Shown here: piece by piece, positions 1 to 7,311 of the stretch
Position numbering within the stretch: the first letter of the stretch is position 1
How the letters are laid out: every line of letters begins with the position of its first letter
DNA from: CAYSIX01 sp964431205
GTDB lineage: Bacteria > Planctomycetota > Phycisphaerae > Phycisphaerales > Phycisphaeraceae
DNA length: 15,724 bases
Assembly: GCA_964431205.1 (NCBI GenBank)
Contig: CAYSIX010000082.1
Location: 1 to 15,724 of the forward strand
Reading direction: 5' to 3'
Made by a program: the position numbers and the translations under genes
Notes under the pieces: model-generated
Databases searched by the model: none
The model's input: only the letters and a program-made list of their open reading frames with translations
What the model was told of the DNA's origin: nothing

Positions 1-177
1 CTGGAGCCGTCGCCGGTGCTGCTGGCGATGGGGATGCCCGAGCCGGTGGCGCACGGCTCGGTGCGTTTTTCGCTGAGCCGATACACGACGGAGCGGGAGG
101 TGGACGCGGCCGTGACGGCGGTAACGGAGGTCGTGAACCGGTTGGGTCGCGTGATGCCGATGGGGGTGGCGGGTTGA
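1..177 (+). CDS. Cysteine desulfurase (NifS/IscS family), C-terminal end only
   Basis: This is the last 58 codons of a pyridoxal-phosphate cysteine desulfurase, which takes sulfur from L-cysteine for Fe-S clusters and thiolated tRNA. Reading from base 1, the translation opens L-E-P-S-P-V-L-L-A-M-G and continues G-S-V-R-F-S-L-S-R-Y-T-T-E-R-E-V-D, then TGA at 175. In the family the first segment directly follows the catalytic-cysteine loop and the second is the conserved C-terminal small-domain motif. The active-site cysteine and PLP lysine therefore lie just upstream of the window. No IscU-binding C-terminal extension is visible; the protein ends soon after the last helix. NifS, IscS and related paralogues cannot be separated from this fragment, so no symbol is given. 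Codons end mostly in G, as in the 5' part of the next gene. Confidence 0.88.
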   Translation: MEPSPVLLAMGMPEPVAHGSVRFSLSRYTTEREVDAAVTAVTEVVNRLGRVMPMGVAG

Positions 178-346
178 GGCGGTGGCGGGCGTCGGCGTTT
201 GGGCGTCGGGCGGCGAGGCGCGAAGGGCGGCGCCGAGGCGAAGGCCGGGGTCTGACCAAGCGGATGAGCGGGACCACGCCGATGTGGCCGGAGAATAGAG
301 CGAGAAAGTTCGGTGGGTTGCGAGGGTCGGACCGATCAATAGCTTG

Positions 347-356
347 GGAGGAGAGG
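347..356 (+). promoter_or_regulatory. Ribosome binding site deciding the GTG start at 364
   Basis: GGAGGAGAGG lies 7 nt before GTG 364, an ideal Shine-Dalgarno position. In-frame ATGs at 406 and 415 have no comparable purine tract. The 186-bp gap before the gene (178-363) shows no clear -35/-10 pair. Confidence 0.5.
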
Positions 357-363
357 GCGCGGC

Positions 364-2667
364 GTGGGGAGGGGGCGAGCGGTCCGGGCGTGCGGGAATG
401 AAGCGATGCAGTTGATGACGTGGACGATCGCGCGGCTGGGCAGCCGGTTCAGCCTGCTGTTTGAGCCGTATCGCCGGCGCGTGATGCACTCGGCGCTGGG
501 GCGGTTTCTGGATGAGCCGGTGGACCTGACGGTGGGGCTGGTGGAGCCGGGCGGGCGGGTGCGGGTGCTGCCGTTCACGGCGGAGGGGCAGTTGCTGGCG
601 AACTGCGAGCAGTTCGAGCGGGTGAACTCGATCACGTTCCGTGGGTTCAGCGAGGTGTGCGGGCTGCGGTTCGAGTTCAACGTGCACAGCCCGTTCTATC
701 CGCAGGACGAGCGTCTGAGCATCATGCCGGCGTTCTACCTGGAGATGCGGGTGAACCCGGTGCATCGGGTGAGGTGGGCGACGCCGCGGCAGCGCGTGTC
801 GCGGGTGCCGCTGGTGATCCGGTTGCGTCGGCCGGAGAGTGAGGTGCGTGCGTACGGGGAGGAGACGGGCGAGGCCGGGACGACGCCGGCACGGATCGAC
901 CTGTCATACCGCAACACGCTGGAGCCGAGGCACGGCTTTGAGCCGGAGGTGCCTCCGCCGCCGGGGATCGAGCGGGCGGTGTCGGTGCGGGAGCGGATCG
1001 TGAGCCTGAACCCCGAGTGCGAGGTGACGGCGGAGGGGGACGGGCTGATCTGCCACCTGCCGGTGACGGAGGAGGGAAGCGGGATCAAGTGGCGGCTGGT
1101 GTGGGCGGCGCACGTGCGCGAGCCGGTGCTGGACGTGGAGCTGGACGGGCGTCGCGAGCGGGCGACGTTCCGCTACACCAACGCGTGGGACAGCCTGGAG
1201 GCGGTGCTGAGCGAGGCGATCGAGACGCGGGACGAGCGTCTGGCGTTGTCGCGGCGGTTCGAGAAGCTGGTGGGCCAGGCGCCGCTGGACGACGCGCAGC
1301 GCCACCTGCTGCACCAGAGCTTCCAGAGCTGGTCGAGCTGCGCGTTCTGGTGCCAGGTGCCGACCGAAGACGATCAGGTGCACAAGCCGTGGTTCAGCGT
1401 GTGGGAGGGCCCGACGTTCCTGCACTCGTCGGTGGACGTGGAGTACAACGCGGCGCTGCTGTACCTGGCGATCTGGCCCCGGCTTCTGGGGATGCAGTTG
1501 CACCAGTGGGCGCAGCGGGAGGTCGGTCACGAGGCGTCGGACGGGGCGTTCCTGGCCCACGACCTGGGCAAGGGGTGCGTGGCGGTCGGGCAGGGGTACG
1601 CGCATCAGATGGAGGTCGAGGAGAACAGCAACTATCTGCTGATGTTGCAGGCGTACACGCACTGGACGGGGGACCGTTCGATCGCGCGGCAGCACGCGGA
1701 GCTGGTCGGGCGTCTGGCGCGGTACCTGATCTGGGCGGACCGCGACGCCAGCGGGTTCCCCTCCGAGGGGGTGAACAACACGATCGACGAGGACAGCCCG
1801 GGCACGCGTTTTTTCCGCAAGCAGACGTACCTGGCGGTCAAGCGGCTGGCGGCGCTGCACGCCGCGGCGACGCTGCTGGAATCGACCCAGCACACCGAGC
1901 TGGCGCGGCTGTGCGAGGACACGGCCGAGCAGGGCACGCGCCTGGTCGAGGAGCAGGCGTGGCTGGGCGATCACTACGCGGTGGCGGTGGACAAGTCGGC
2001 GCTGGGCATGGTGGACGTGCGGACCGGCGAGCCCCTGCCGTTCGAGCAGCTCAGCGGGTGGGACGCCTACTCGATCGCGACGGGCAACGGGCTGCTGCTG
2101 CCGACACTGATCGGCCAGCCGCCGCTGCTGGACCGCGAGCGGCTCAAGCACGACCTGACCGCCGCGGCGCGCGAGGCGATGGGCCGCTACGGCTGCGGGC
2201 ACACCTCCGCCGAACGCGACCACGTGCTGATCAGCCAGAACGTCTGGCGCGACGTGCTGGCGCGGTACCACAAGCTGCACGGGACGGTCTCGGCCCAGCA
2301 GTACTGGGACATGCAGGTGATGAGCAACACCGGCGAGCAGTCGCTGGGGTACGTCGACTCGTACATCAACAACAATCTGTGCTTCTACCCGCGCGGGATC
2401 GCGGCGATCGGGTACCTGCTGGCCGGGCCGCGCCTGGTCATCGATCGCCTGGCCGCCGGCGGGGTCTACATCACCGTCGACCCCGACCGCGCCGGGCCGC
2501 TGCGCTGGCCTTTGCTGCCCCTGGCCGACTGGACCGCCGGCAAGGTGCCCGTCTGCGTCGTGGACGAGAACGGCCGGGTCACCATCGAGGGCCGCATCGA
2601 CCCGGTGATCATCCACCGCGGCCAGGACCCCAACGAGAGCCTCAGCGGCATCGAGCTGATCGGGTGA
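364..2667 (+). CDS. Six-hairpin glycoside hydrolase, GH52 / DUF4965-like
   Basis: A 767-residue protein with no signal peptide or membrane segment, so probably cytosolic. The N-terminal third is beta-rich. The C-terminal part (about 305-700) has the look of an (alpha/alpha)6 toroid. From memory of family sequences, several segments line up with GH52 beta-xylosidases in the same order: W-x-V-W-E-G (W343-G349), then A-H-D-L-G (398-402), V-E-E-N-S-N (418-423), N-N-T-I-D-E-D (471-477) and F-Y-P-R-G-I (674-679). The HDLG and VEEN parts also resemble DUF4965/glutaminase-A-like proteins. GH52 enzymes are retaining xylosidases using a Glu nucleophile and an Asp acid; E348 and one of D475/E476/D477 are my candidates. 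Substrate is unknown; a xylo-oligosaccharide is only one option. If GTG 364 is wrong, ATG 406 gives a 753-residue form. Wobble bases shift from G to C along the gene. Confidence 0.75.
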   Translation: MGRGRAVRACGNEAMQLMTWTIARLGSRFSLLFEPYRRRVMHSALGRFLDEPVDLTVGLVEPGGRVRVLPFTAEGQLLANCEQFERVNSITFRGFSEVCGLRFEFNVHSPFYPQDERLSIMPAFYLEMRVNPVHRVRWATPRQRVSRVPLVIRLRRPESEVRAYGEETGEAGTTPARIDLSYRNTLEPRHGFEPEVPPPPGIERAVSVRERIVSLNPECEVTAEGDGLICHLPVTEEGSGIKWRLVWAAHVREPVLDVELDGRRERATFRYTNAWDSLEAVLSEAIETRDERLALSRRFEKLVGQAPLDDAQRHLLHQSFQSWSSCAFWCQVPTEDDQVHKPWFSVWEGPTFLHSSVDVEYNAALLYLAIWPRLLGMQLHQWAQREVGHEASDGAFLAHDLGKGCVAVGQGYAHQMEVEENSNYLLMLQAYTHWTGDRSIARQHAELVGRLARYLIWADRDASGFPSEGVNNTIDEDSPGTRFFRKQTYLAVKRLAALHAAATLLESTQHTELARLCEDTAEQGTRLVEEQAWLGDHYAVAVDKSALGMVDVRTGEPLPFEQLSGWDAYSIATGNGLLLPTLIGQPPLLDRERLKHDLTAAAREAMGRYGCGHTSAERDHVLISQNVWRDVLARYHKLHGTVSAQQYWDMQVMSNTGEQSLGYVDSYINNNLCFYPRGIAAIGYLLAGPRLVIDRLAAGGVYITVDPDRAGPLRWPLLPLADWTAGKVPVCVVDENGRVTIEGRIDPVIIHRGQDPNESLSGIELIG

Positions 2668-2706
2668 GCGTGGTTTTCGACATAGAATGCGCCGGGCGCC
2701 GCGCCG

Positions 2707-3252
2707 TCATGCCACGTCGGTCAGCCCAAGGTCGGCGGTGGTGAAGAGGCTGGTGAAGGGGAAGCCCGCGTCCTCGACGGCTTCGCGGGCGCCCTCCAGT
2801 CGGTCGATGACGACGACGACGCCGGCGACGGTCGCGCCGGCGTCGGCGAGGGTCTGGGCGGCCTCGAGGCTCTGGCCGCCGGAGGTGGCGACGTCCTCGA
2901 GGATCAGCACGCGGTCGCCGGGCTCGAGCCGGCCCTCGATCCGCTTGGCCGTGCCGTAGCCCTTCTTCTGGTTGCGGATCAGGACCATGGGTTTGCCGGT
3001 GGCCAGGGCGGTGGCGCTGACCAGGGGGATGCCGCCCAGCTCGGCGCCGGCGAGGCGGTCGATCGAGCCGTCGACGTGGCGGGCGAAGCGATCGGCGAGG
3101 GCGGCAAGGATGTCCGGCTCGGTCTCGAAGAGGTACTTGTCGATGTAGTAGCGGCTGCGTCGGCCGCTGCGGAGCGTGAAGTCGCCGTGGAGCACGGCGG
3201 ACTCGCGGATGCGTTCGATCAGGCGGGCGTCGCTGAGCGTGGCGGCGGGCAT
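2707..3252 (-). CDS. pyrE: Orotate phosphoribosyltransferase
   Basis: 181 residues. It transfers orotate to PRPP to form OMP in pyrimidine synthesis, in the cytosol. The type I phosphoribosyltransferase PRPP loop is plain: V-L-I-L-E-D-V-A-T-S-G-G-Q-S at 115-128. Other hallmarks are L-R-S-G-R-R-S-R-Y-Y-I-D-K (27-39), G-A-E-L-G-G-I-P-L (69-77) and the flexible catalytic loop R-N-Q-K-K-G-Y-G-T (93-101). Length fits short bacterial PyrE. ATG 3252 is chosen because the motif order begins right after it and an upstream extension would run through the divergent gene. There is no Shine-Dalgarno; instead TATACT ends 7 nt before the ATG, so the mRNA may be leaderless. The 3' end faces the glycosidase stop, 39 bp away. 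Confidence 0.95.
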   Translation of the reverse strand: MPAATLSDARLIERIRESAVLHGDFTLRSGRRSRYYIDKYLFETEPDILAALADRFARHVDGSIDRLAGAELGGIPLVSATALATGKPMVLIRNQKKGYGTAKRIEGRLEPGDRVLILEDVATSGGQSLEAAQTLADAGATVAGVVVVIDRLEGAREAVEDAGFPFTSLFTTADLGLTDVA

Positions 3253-3259
3253 CGGAGGG

Positions 3260-3265
3260 AGTATA
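3260..3265 (-). promoter_or_regulatory. Candidate -10 box of pyrE (leaderless-type)
   Basis: TATACT on the minus strand, 7 nt before the pyrE ATG. There is no good -35 hexamer and no Shine-Dalgarno. Transcription would start at or next to the start codon. Confidence 0.5.
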
Positions 3266-3288
3266 CCGCGAGGGTCGGCGTCGGCCGG

Positions 3289-3294
3289 TACACT
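3289..3294 (+). promoter_or_regulatory. Candidate -10 box of the SDR gene (leaderless-type)
   Basis: TACACT on the plus strand, 7 nt before ATG 3302, again without a Shine-Dalgarno. It mirrors the pyrE box on the other strand of the same 49-bp gap. Confidence 0.42.
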
Positions 3295-3301
3295 TTCGAC
3301 G

Positions 3302-4156
3302 ATGGCAAGGCGGCTGGAAGGCAAGGTCATCGCGATCACCGGCGGCAGCTCCGGCATCGGGGCGGCGACGGCGATCGAGTGCGCCAAGGCCGGCATGGCG
3401 GTGACGATCGGGGCCCGGCGGGTCGAGAAGCTGGAGCTGGTCGCTGAGGCGATCCGCAAGCTCGGCGGCCGCGCCGAGCCGATCGCCTGCGACGTGGATC
3501 GCGACGAGGACGTGGCCCGTTTCATCGAGCGGGTGTGGGAGACGTTCGGCCGGCTGGACGCGGTGTTCGCCAACGCGGGCTACGGGCTGAGCCTGCGCGT
3601 GCTGGACACGAGCGACGAGCAGATGCGCGCGATCTTCGAGACGAACTTCTACGGCACGTTGCGGACGCTGCGCGCGGCGATCCCGCGGCTGCGCCAGACG
3701 CCCGACGGGTTGAGGCACGTGCTGATCTGCTCGTCGGTGGTCAGTGAGATCGGCCCGCCGCTGCACGGGGCGTACGCGGCGACGAAGGCGGCCCAGGACG
3801 TGATCGGCCAGGCGCTGCGTGCCGAACTGGCGGACGAGGGAATGGCCGTGACCACGATTCATCCGTCGAAGACGCGGACGGACTTTTTCAAGGTCAAGGC
3901 CGGGCTGTCGGACGCCCCCGACGGCGGGCCGGCCGAGCCGCCGGACGTGGCCGATCAGACGCCGGGTCTGCTGACCCAGAGCGCCGAGCACGTGGCGAGG
4001 AAGGTGGTCGCCGCATTGCGTCGGCCGCGGGCGGAGGTCTGGCCGCTGCCGGCGGTGCGATGGGGCGTGGCGCTGGCCACGGCGATGCCGGGTCTGGCGT
4101 CGACGGCGTTGCGCCGGCTGCCGCGGGGCAACGGCAAATCGGCGGCGGGCGAATAG
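3302..4156 (+). CDS. Short-chain dehydrogenase/reductase (classical SDR)
   Basis: 284 residues, NAD(P)-dependent oxidoreductase of unknown substrate. The Rossmann cofactor loop T-G-G-S-S-G-I-G is at 13-20, the N-A-G motif at 91-93, and the catalytic set is S145, Y158 and K162 in C-S-S-V-V-S and Y-A-A-T-K. The usual 13-residue Ser-Tyr spacing is kept. R37-R38 follow the second strand (G-A-R-R), which in the family favours NADP(H). The C-terminal part (about 215-284) is longer than in minimal SDRs, and ends in a hydrophobic W-G-V-A-L-A-T-A-M-P-G-L-A stretch and a basic tail, perhaps a membrane-associated helix. ATG 3302 starts M-A-R-R-L-E-G-K-V-I-A-I-T-G, the normal SDR opening. It diverges from pyrE and converges with the next gene, stops 12 bp apart. 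Confidence 0.92.
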   Translation: MARRLEGKVIAITGGSSGIGAATAIECAKAGMAVTIGARRVEKLELVAEAIRKLGGRAEPIACDVDRDEDVARFIERVWETFGRLDAVFANAGYGLSLRVLDTSDEQMRAIFETNFYGTLRTLRAAIPRLRQTPDGLRHVLICSSVVSEIGPPLHGAYAATKAAQDVIGQALRAELADEGMAVTTIHPSKTRTDFFKVKAGLSDAPDGGPAEPPDVADQTPGLLTQSAEHVARKVVAALRRPRAEVWPLPAVRWGVALATAMPGLASTALRRLPRGNGKSAAGE

Positions 4157-4168
4157 CCGGGCGTTGCC

Positions 4169-4783
4169 TCAGTGTGCTTCGGCGTCGGGGCCGGGCGACG
4201 ACCGGCGCGGGCCCAGCGGGACGAACCCCGCTACGAGCGCGACCACGATCATCAGCACGATCAGCACGACCATGCCCGGCTGGCGCAGCGGCTCGAAGAG
4301 CGTCGGTCGGGCCAGCAGGATCGCCAGCCAAAGCGCCAGCAATGCGTAGCGGATCGTGATCAGCCTGCCGGCGGCGGGTCGGACGGCGACCGCCCGATCG
4401 CTTCGCGGCTGCGGCGACTGGAGCGTCTCGGCGACCATGACCAGCGCGAGCACGAGCCAGACGGCCAGGCTCAGCCCCGCGGCACGCTGATCGCGGGCCT
4501 GCTCCACAGCGCGGTGCAGCGGCGCCAAGTCACGGCGCCGCTCGGTGCGATGCTCTTCGATCGCCGCCTCGGTCACGCCGGTGCCGCGCATCCGCTCAAG
4601 CTCCTGCGACACCGCCGCGTCGCTCTCCTGCAGCGTTCGAGCGAGGTTCCGGGCCGTCGGTCCGGTCCACATCGCGTCGTACGCCCCGGGGGCGACCCGG
4701 CCAAGGACGGCCGGCCCCATCAGCAGCCCCAGCAACACGCCCGCGATCACCAGATACAGGTCCCGCCAGGACGGGAACGGCAT
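4169..4783 (-). CDS. Unrecognised four-helix membrane protein
   Basis: I do not recognise a family. From ATG 4783 the protein has 204 residues. Four hydrophobic helices are visible at about 9-28, 102-120, 143-159 and 170-190. Between helices 1 and 2 lies a charged, Glu/Arg-rich helical stretch (about 45-100) that could form a coiled coil. The tail is short and acidic. The reading frame stays open up to GTG 4846, which would add 21 residues. I prefer the ATG because those extra codons are much less G/C-ending (GTT, GAA, CGT, CAA, GCT) than the rest. Neither start has a clear Shine-Dalgarno. A possible -10 (TATCGT on the minus strand) lies 14 nt before the GTG. The acidic-protein gene lies directly upstream on the same strand, so the two may be co-transcribed. 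Confidence 0.6.
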   Translation of the reverse strand: MPFPSWRDLYLVIAGVLLGLLMGPAVLGRVAPGAYDAMWTGPTARNLARTLQESDAAVSQELERMRGTGVTEAAIEEHRTERRRDLAPLHRAVEQARDQRAAGLSLAVWLVLALVMVAETLQSPQPRSDRAVAVRPAAGRLITIRYALLALWLAILLARPTLFEPLRQPGMVVLIVLMIVVALVAGFVPLGPRRSSPGPDAEAH

Positions 4784-4895
4784 CACGACCGGTTCGTTCG
4801 ATTCAGCTTGACGGATCGCCTGCCCCCTTTCGTGAACGTCGATCACGCGCCCGCGCTCGCACGATACCCGGCCGTGACGGCTGAGAGCGAGCCGC

Positions 4896-5288
4896 TCAAC
4901 CGCACATCAGCGGCGTCACCGGCGCGTCGGACCACTGGCCGCGACGCAGCGCTCGGCGACGAACGTGCTCCAGCACGCGGACGATCATATCGACGTACGC
5001 CTCGACCTGATCGTAGTTGCTGTCGTCGGGCAGCCAGTCGCCGCCGGCGTCGGGGAACCCGCGCTCGAGGATCAGCCGCCGGATCATCGATCGCAGACGC
5101 TCCGCCGGCTGGTCGTGCTGCTCGCTGAGCAGCTCCAGCAGCTCCGGCAGCACCCAGGCGATCAGGTAGTGCGGCGGGGTGGCGTTGATCGTCGCGGCGC
5201 GTTGGCTCGCCTCCTCGTCCGACTCGCCGGCCAACTCCCGCTCAAACAGGTCAGACGCCACGTCCTGCAGAGAGTGGATCCATGCCAT
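4896..5288 (-). CDS. Unrecognised small acidic helical protein
   Basis: 130 residues, no family recognised. It has no signal peptide or membrane helix and reads as mostly alpha-helical. The acidic first part (about 8-30) is followed by a hydrophobic core with repeated leucines (W-V-L-P-E-L-L-E-L-L-S-E) and an Arg-rich C-terminal helix (R-V-L-E-H-V-R-R-R-A-L-R-R). The start is firm: ATG 5288 is preceded at 5 nt by the strong Shine-Dalgarno GGGAGGT (5294-5300 on the plus strand). A candidate promoter with an embedded palindrome lies just upstream. The gap to the membrane-protein gene downstream is about 50-110 bp, depending on that gene's start, so a two-gene unit is possible. Any regulatory role would be a guess. 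Confidence 0.7.
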   Translation of the reverse strand: MAWIHSLQDVASDLFERELAGESDEEASQRAATINATPPHYLIAWVLPELLELLSEQHDQPAERLRSMIRRLILERGFPDAGGDWLPDDSNYDQVEAYVDMIVRVLEHVRRRALRRGQWSDAPVTPLMCG

Positions 5289-5317
5289 GGAACACCTCCC
5301 AAGTCCGTTCGGGACGG

Positions 5318-5348
5318 ACAGTAGCTGGGGACCGACCGCGGTCAGTCC
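5318..5348 (-). promoter_or_regulatory. Candidate promoter with palindromic operator for the 130-residue protein gene
   Basis: On the minus strand CTGACC (5340-5345) and TACTGT (5318-5323) sit 16 bp apart, 30 bp before the start codon. Overlapping the -35 is a 20-bp near-perfect palindrome at 5329-5348, centred on CCGCGG with one mismatched pair. That is the size and place expected of a repressor site. The promoter match is only moderate. Confidence 0.35.
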
Positions 5349-5918
5349 GTCTTCGGTTCTCGCTTCTCCCCTGGCGGCCGAACGTCCTGTGACACGGGGC
5401 TGAGACGGCGTCGGAGGGGAATCGACTCGGTTCCACGTCAGGCGAACGCTGCGGGCGCAGCGTCATCCGATTTCGGCCCCGTTCGGCAGAATCAGGTTAT
5501 CCCGGTTCGGCCTCACGGTCAATGGTGGTAAACCCCATGGCGTGGCGGGTTCTTGGTTTAGCCGGGTGGCGAGGCCGCGACCGCGCCGGGGCGGTTCTGA
5601 GGATCGCCGCGTCAGCCGGCCGTTCTGGCGGGCGCAAGTCCCACCATCCGCCGGATCCGCGCCGCGCGGGCGGCGTACCGTGCCGAATCGAGGATCCGAC
5701 CGGCGATCGCCAGGTCGAGCTGGCGACGGCGTAGCCTGGCCAGCACCATCCCGGCACGATGGGGTTCACGCGGTCTGGGTGGGTTACTGCGGGCGACCAT
5801 GATTCGATTCTCGCTTTCTGTGTTCGTTCGTCGGGGCCCGTCGGGCAGTCTCGCTTCGTGGGCGGCTGGGGCATCGTGACCGGGCCGCACTCGGCATCGA
5901 TCCGCGATGCCGCTATGC
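5349..5918. other. Long intergenic stretch without a convincing gene
   Basis: Between the minus-strand gene at 5288 and the plus-strand gene at 5986 there is about 700 bp with less G/C-biased triplets than the genes. It holds a perfect 7-bp hairpin with a GGGC loop at 5446-5463 (ACGCTGC / GCAGCGT) and a TAAACC...GGTTTA inverted repeat near 5530-5560. The best open frame is a 62-codon minus-strand one (5612-5800). It is Arg-rich, lacks a Shine-Dalgarno and has weaker wobble bias, so it is not called. I found no tRNA, SRP RNA, RNase P or tmRNA signature. Confidence 0.4.
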
Positions 5919-5948
5919 TTGCGGACGCGGCGTCCATATAGGTATAGG
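5919..5948 (+). promoter_or_regulatory. Candidate promoter of the DUF1015 gene
   Basis: TTGCGG (5919-5924) and TATAGG (5943-5948) are separated by 18 bp. Transcription would start near 5955, leaving a leader of about 30 nt. No Shine-Dalgarno precedes ATG 5986. TATAGG lacks the usual final T, so the call is weak. Confidence 0.3.
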
Positions 5949-5985
5949 CGCCGCCGAGCCTCAGAAATTTCAACTTGCAACCGAC

Positions 5986-7284
5986 ATGCCGCGAATTCAT
6001 CCTTTTCACGCGATCCGTTACGCGACGCCCGAAGGCGACGTTTCTACCCGCATCGCCCCGCCGTACGACGTGCTGGACGAGCAGCCCAAGCGTGCGCTGC
6101 TGGGCCGCGATGAGCACAACGTCGTCGCGGTCGACCTGCCGGTGACCCCGCCCAAGACCGTCGGGCCCGATTCCGCCTACGCCGAAGCCGGCAACCTATT
6201 GCGCCGCTGGCTCGACGACGGCACGCTCCGCCGCCACGACCAGCCCGCCCTGTTCGCCTACGAGCAGAAGTACGAGCACCGCGGCCAGCGGTTCGCCCGC
6301 CGCGGCCTCTTCGCCGCCGTCGAGCTCGAACCGTTCAACCGCCCCGGCGGCGGCGTCTTCCGCCACGAGCACACCATCCAGGGCGGGCTCGACGACCGCT
6401 TCAAGCTCATGCAGGCGACCCGCGCCCAGCTCTCGCCCATCTTCGGCACGTTCCGCGATCCCGCCGGCCACGTCGCCGATCGCCTCGCCCCCACCTTCGA
6501 ACGCAAGCCCGACTTCCACGGCGTCACCGAGCACGACGGCGTCGAGCACCGCTGCTGGCGCGTCGCCGACGAGACGACCATCTCCGCCCTCCACGGGTAT
6601 TTCCTCGGCACCGACGTGTTCATCGCCGACGGCCACCACCGCTACACCACGGCTCTGGAGTTCCACCGCGTCCATCCCAGGCTGCCCGGCGCCGCCCGAT
6701 GCCTGTTCGTCCTCGTCGCCGCCGAGGACCCGGGCATGATCGTCCTGCCCACCCACCGCGTGATCAGCAATATGCAGGGCTTCACGATGGAACGCCTGGC
6801 CGCCCAGGTGGCCACCCACGACCAGTTCGTCCTGCGGGCGACCGAGTACACCGGCACCGACCTGGACCGCCTCGCCGCCGGCCTGCCCGAGACCGACCAC
6901 CACGCGATGGGCCTCTACGACCCGCAGACCGACCGCGGGTTTGTGCTCACCACCCGCTCGGCCGACCCGCTCAAAGACGCGCTGCCCGACAAGGCCGAGG
7001 TCTGGCGCCGCCTCGACGTCGCCGTCCTGCACGAGCTGCTGATCGATCGTCTGATTCGCCCGGAGTTCGGCGGTGAGCGCGTGCGTTGCCGCTACACGCC
7101 CGAGACCGCCGAGGTCGCGGACCTGAGCCGGGCCGACCCGAACGCCTCGCTCGGCGTAGTCGTACAGTCGACACCGCTTGACGCGGTGATCGACGTCTCG
7201 CACGCCGGCGAGGTCATGCCCCCCAAGAGCACGTTCTTCTATCCCAAGGTCGCCACCGGCCTGGTGATCAACCCGCTGGACTGA
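5986..7284 (+). CDS. DUF1015 family protein
   Basis: 432 residues, the normal length of this widespread family of unproven biochemical function. Family hallmarks are in order: the opening I-x-P-F-x-A-x-R (4-11), R-I-A-P-P-Y-D-V (22-29), R-H-E-H-T (126-130), and I-A-D-G-H-H-R-Y-T-T-A-L (213-224). The conserved Asp and His residues in the last two look like an active or metal site, which is inference. It is soluble, without signal peptide or membrane helix. The start is supported by the usual N-terminal motif beginning four residues in, although no Shine-Dalgarno is present. It is a single gene: a long non-coding stretch lies upstream and a convergent pilin gene 27 bp downstream. Members of this family are often near amino-acid or serine metabolism genes; nothing here repeats that link. 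Confidence 0.9.
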   Translation: MPRIHPFHAIRYATPEGDVSTRIAPPYDVLDEQPKRALLGRDEHNVVAVDLPVTPPKTVGPDSAYAEAGNLLRRWLDDGTLRRHDQPALFAYEQKYEHRGQRFARRGLFAAVELEPFNRPGGGVFRHEHTIQGGLDDRFKLMQATRAQLSPIFGTFRDPAGHVADRLAPTFERKPDFHGVTEHDGVEHRCWRVADETTISALHGYFLGTDVFIADGHHRYTTALEFHRVHPRLPGAARCLFVLVAAEDPGMIVLPTHRVISNMQGFTMERLAAQVATHDQFVLRATEYTGTDLDRLAAGLPETDHHAMGLYDPQTDRGFVLTTRSADPLKDALPDKAEVWRRLDVAVLHELLIDRLIRPEFGGERVRCRYTPETAEVADLSRADPNASLGVVVQSTPLDAVIDVSHAGEVMPPKSTFFYPKVATGLVINPLD

Positions 7285-7311
7285 CCCCGCAGCGGTCGCG
7301 GCCCGTCGGGC

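Noticed and set aside
174..401. 75-codon plus-strand frame after the desulfurase
   Set aside because: Arg/Gly-rich, overlaps both neighbours, and has no homology that I recognise.
904..2616. Long open frame on the minus strand opposite the glycosidase (570 codons)
   Set aside because: Arg/His/Gln/Pro-rich, no recognisable motif, and a shadow created by G/C-ending codons of the real gene. The same holds for the plus-strand frame at 1017-2744.
5303..5319. GTCCGT/ACGGAC hairpin as an RNA element before the 130-residue protein gene
   Set aside because: With the proposed -10 at 5318-5323, its outer arm would not be transcribed.
5612..5800. 62-codon minus-strand frame in the long intergenic stretch
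   Set aside because: No Shine-Dalgarno or promoter, Arg-rich composition, and weaker wobble bias than the true genes. It could still be real, but is not supported.
7285..7311. Bidirectional terminator between the convergent DUF1015 and pilin-like genes
   Set aside because: Only a GCCC-GTC-GGGC mini-hairpin is present, with no T tract on either strand.
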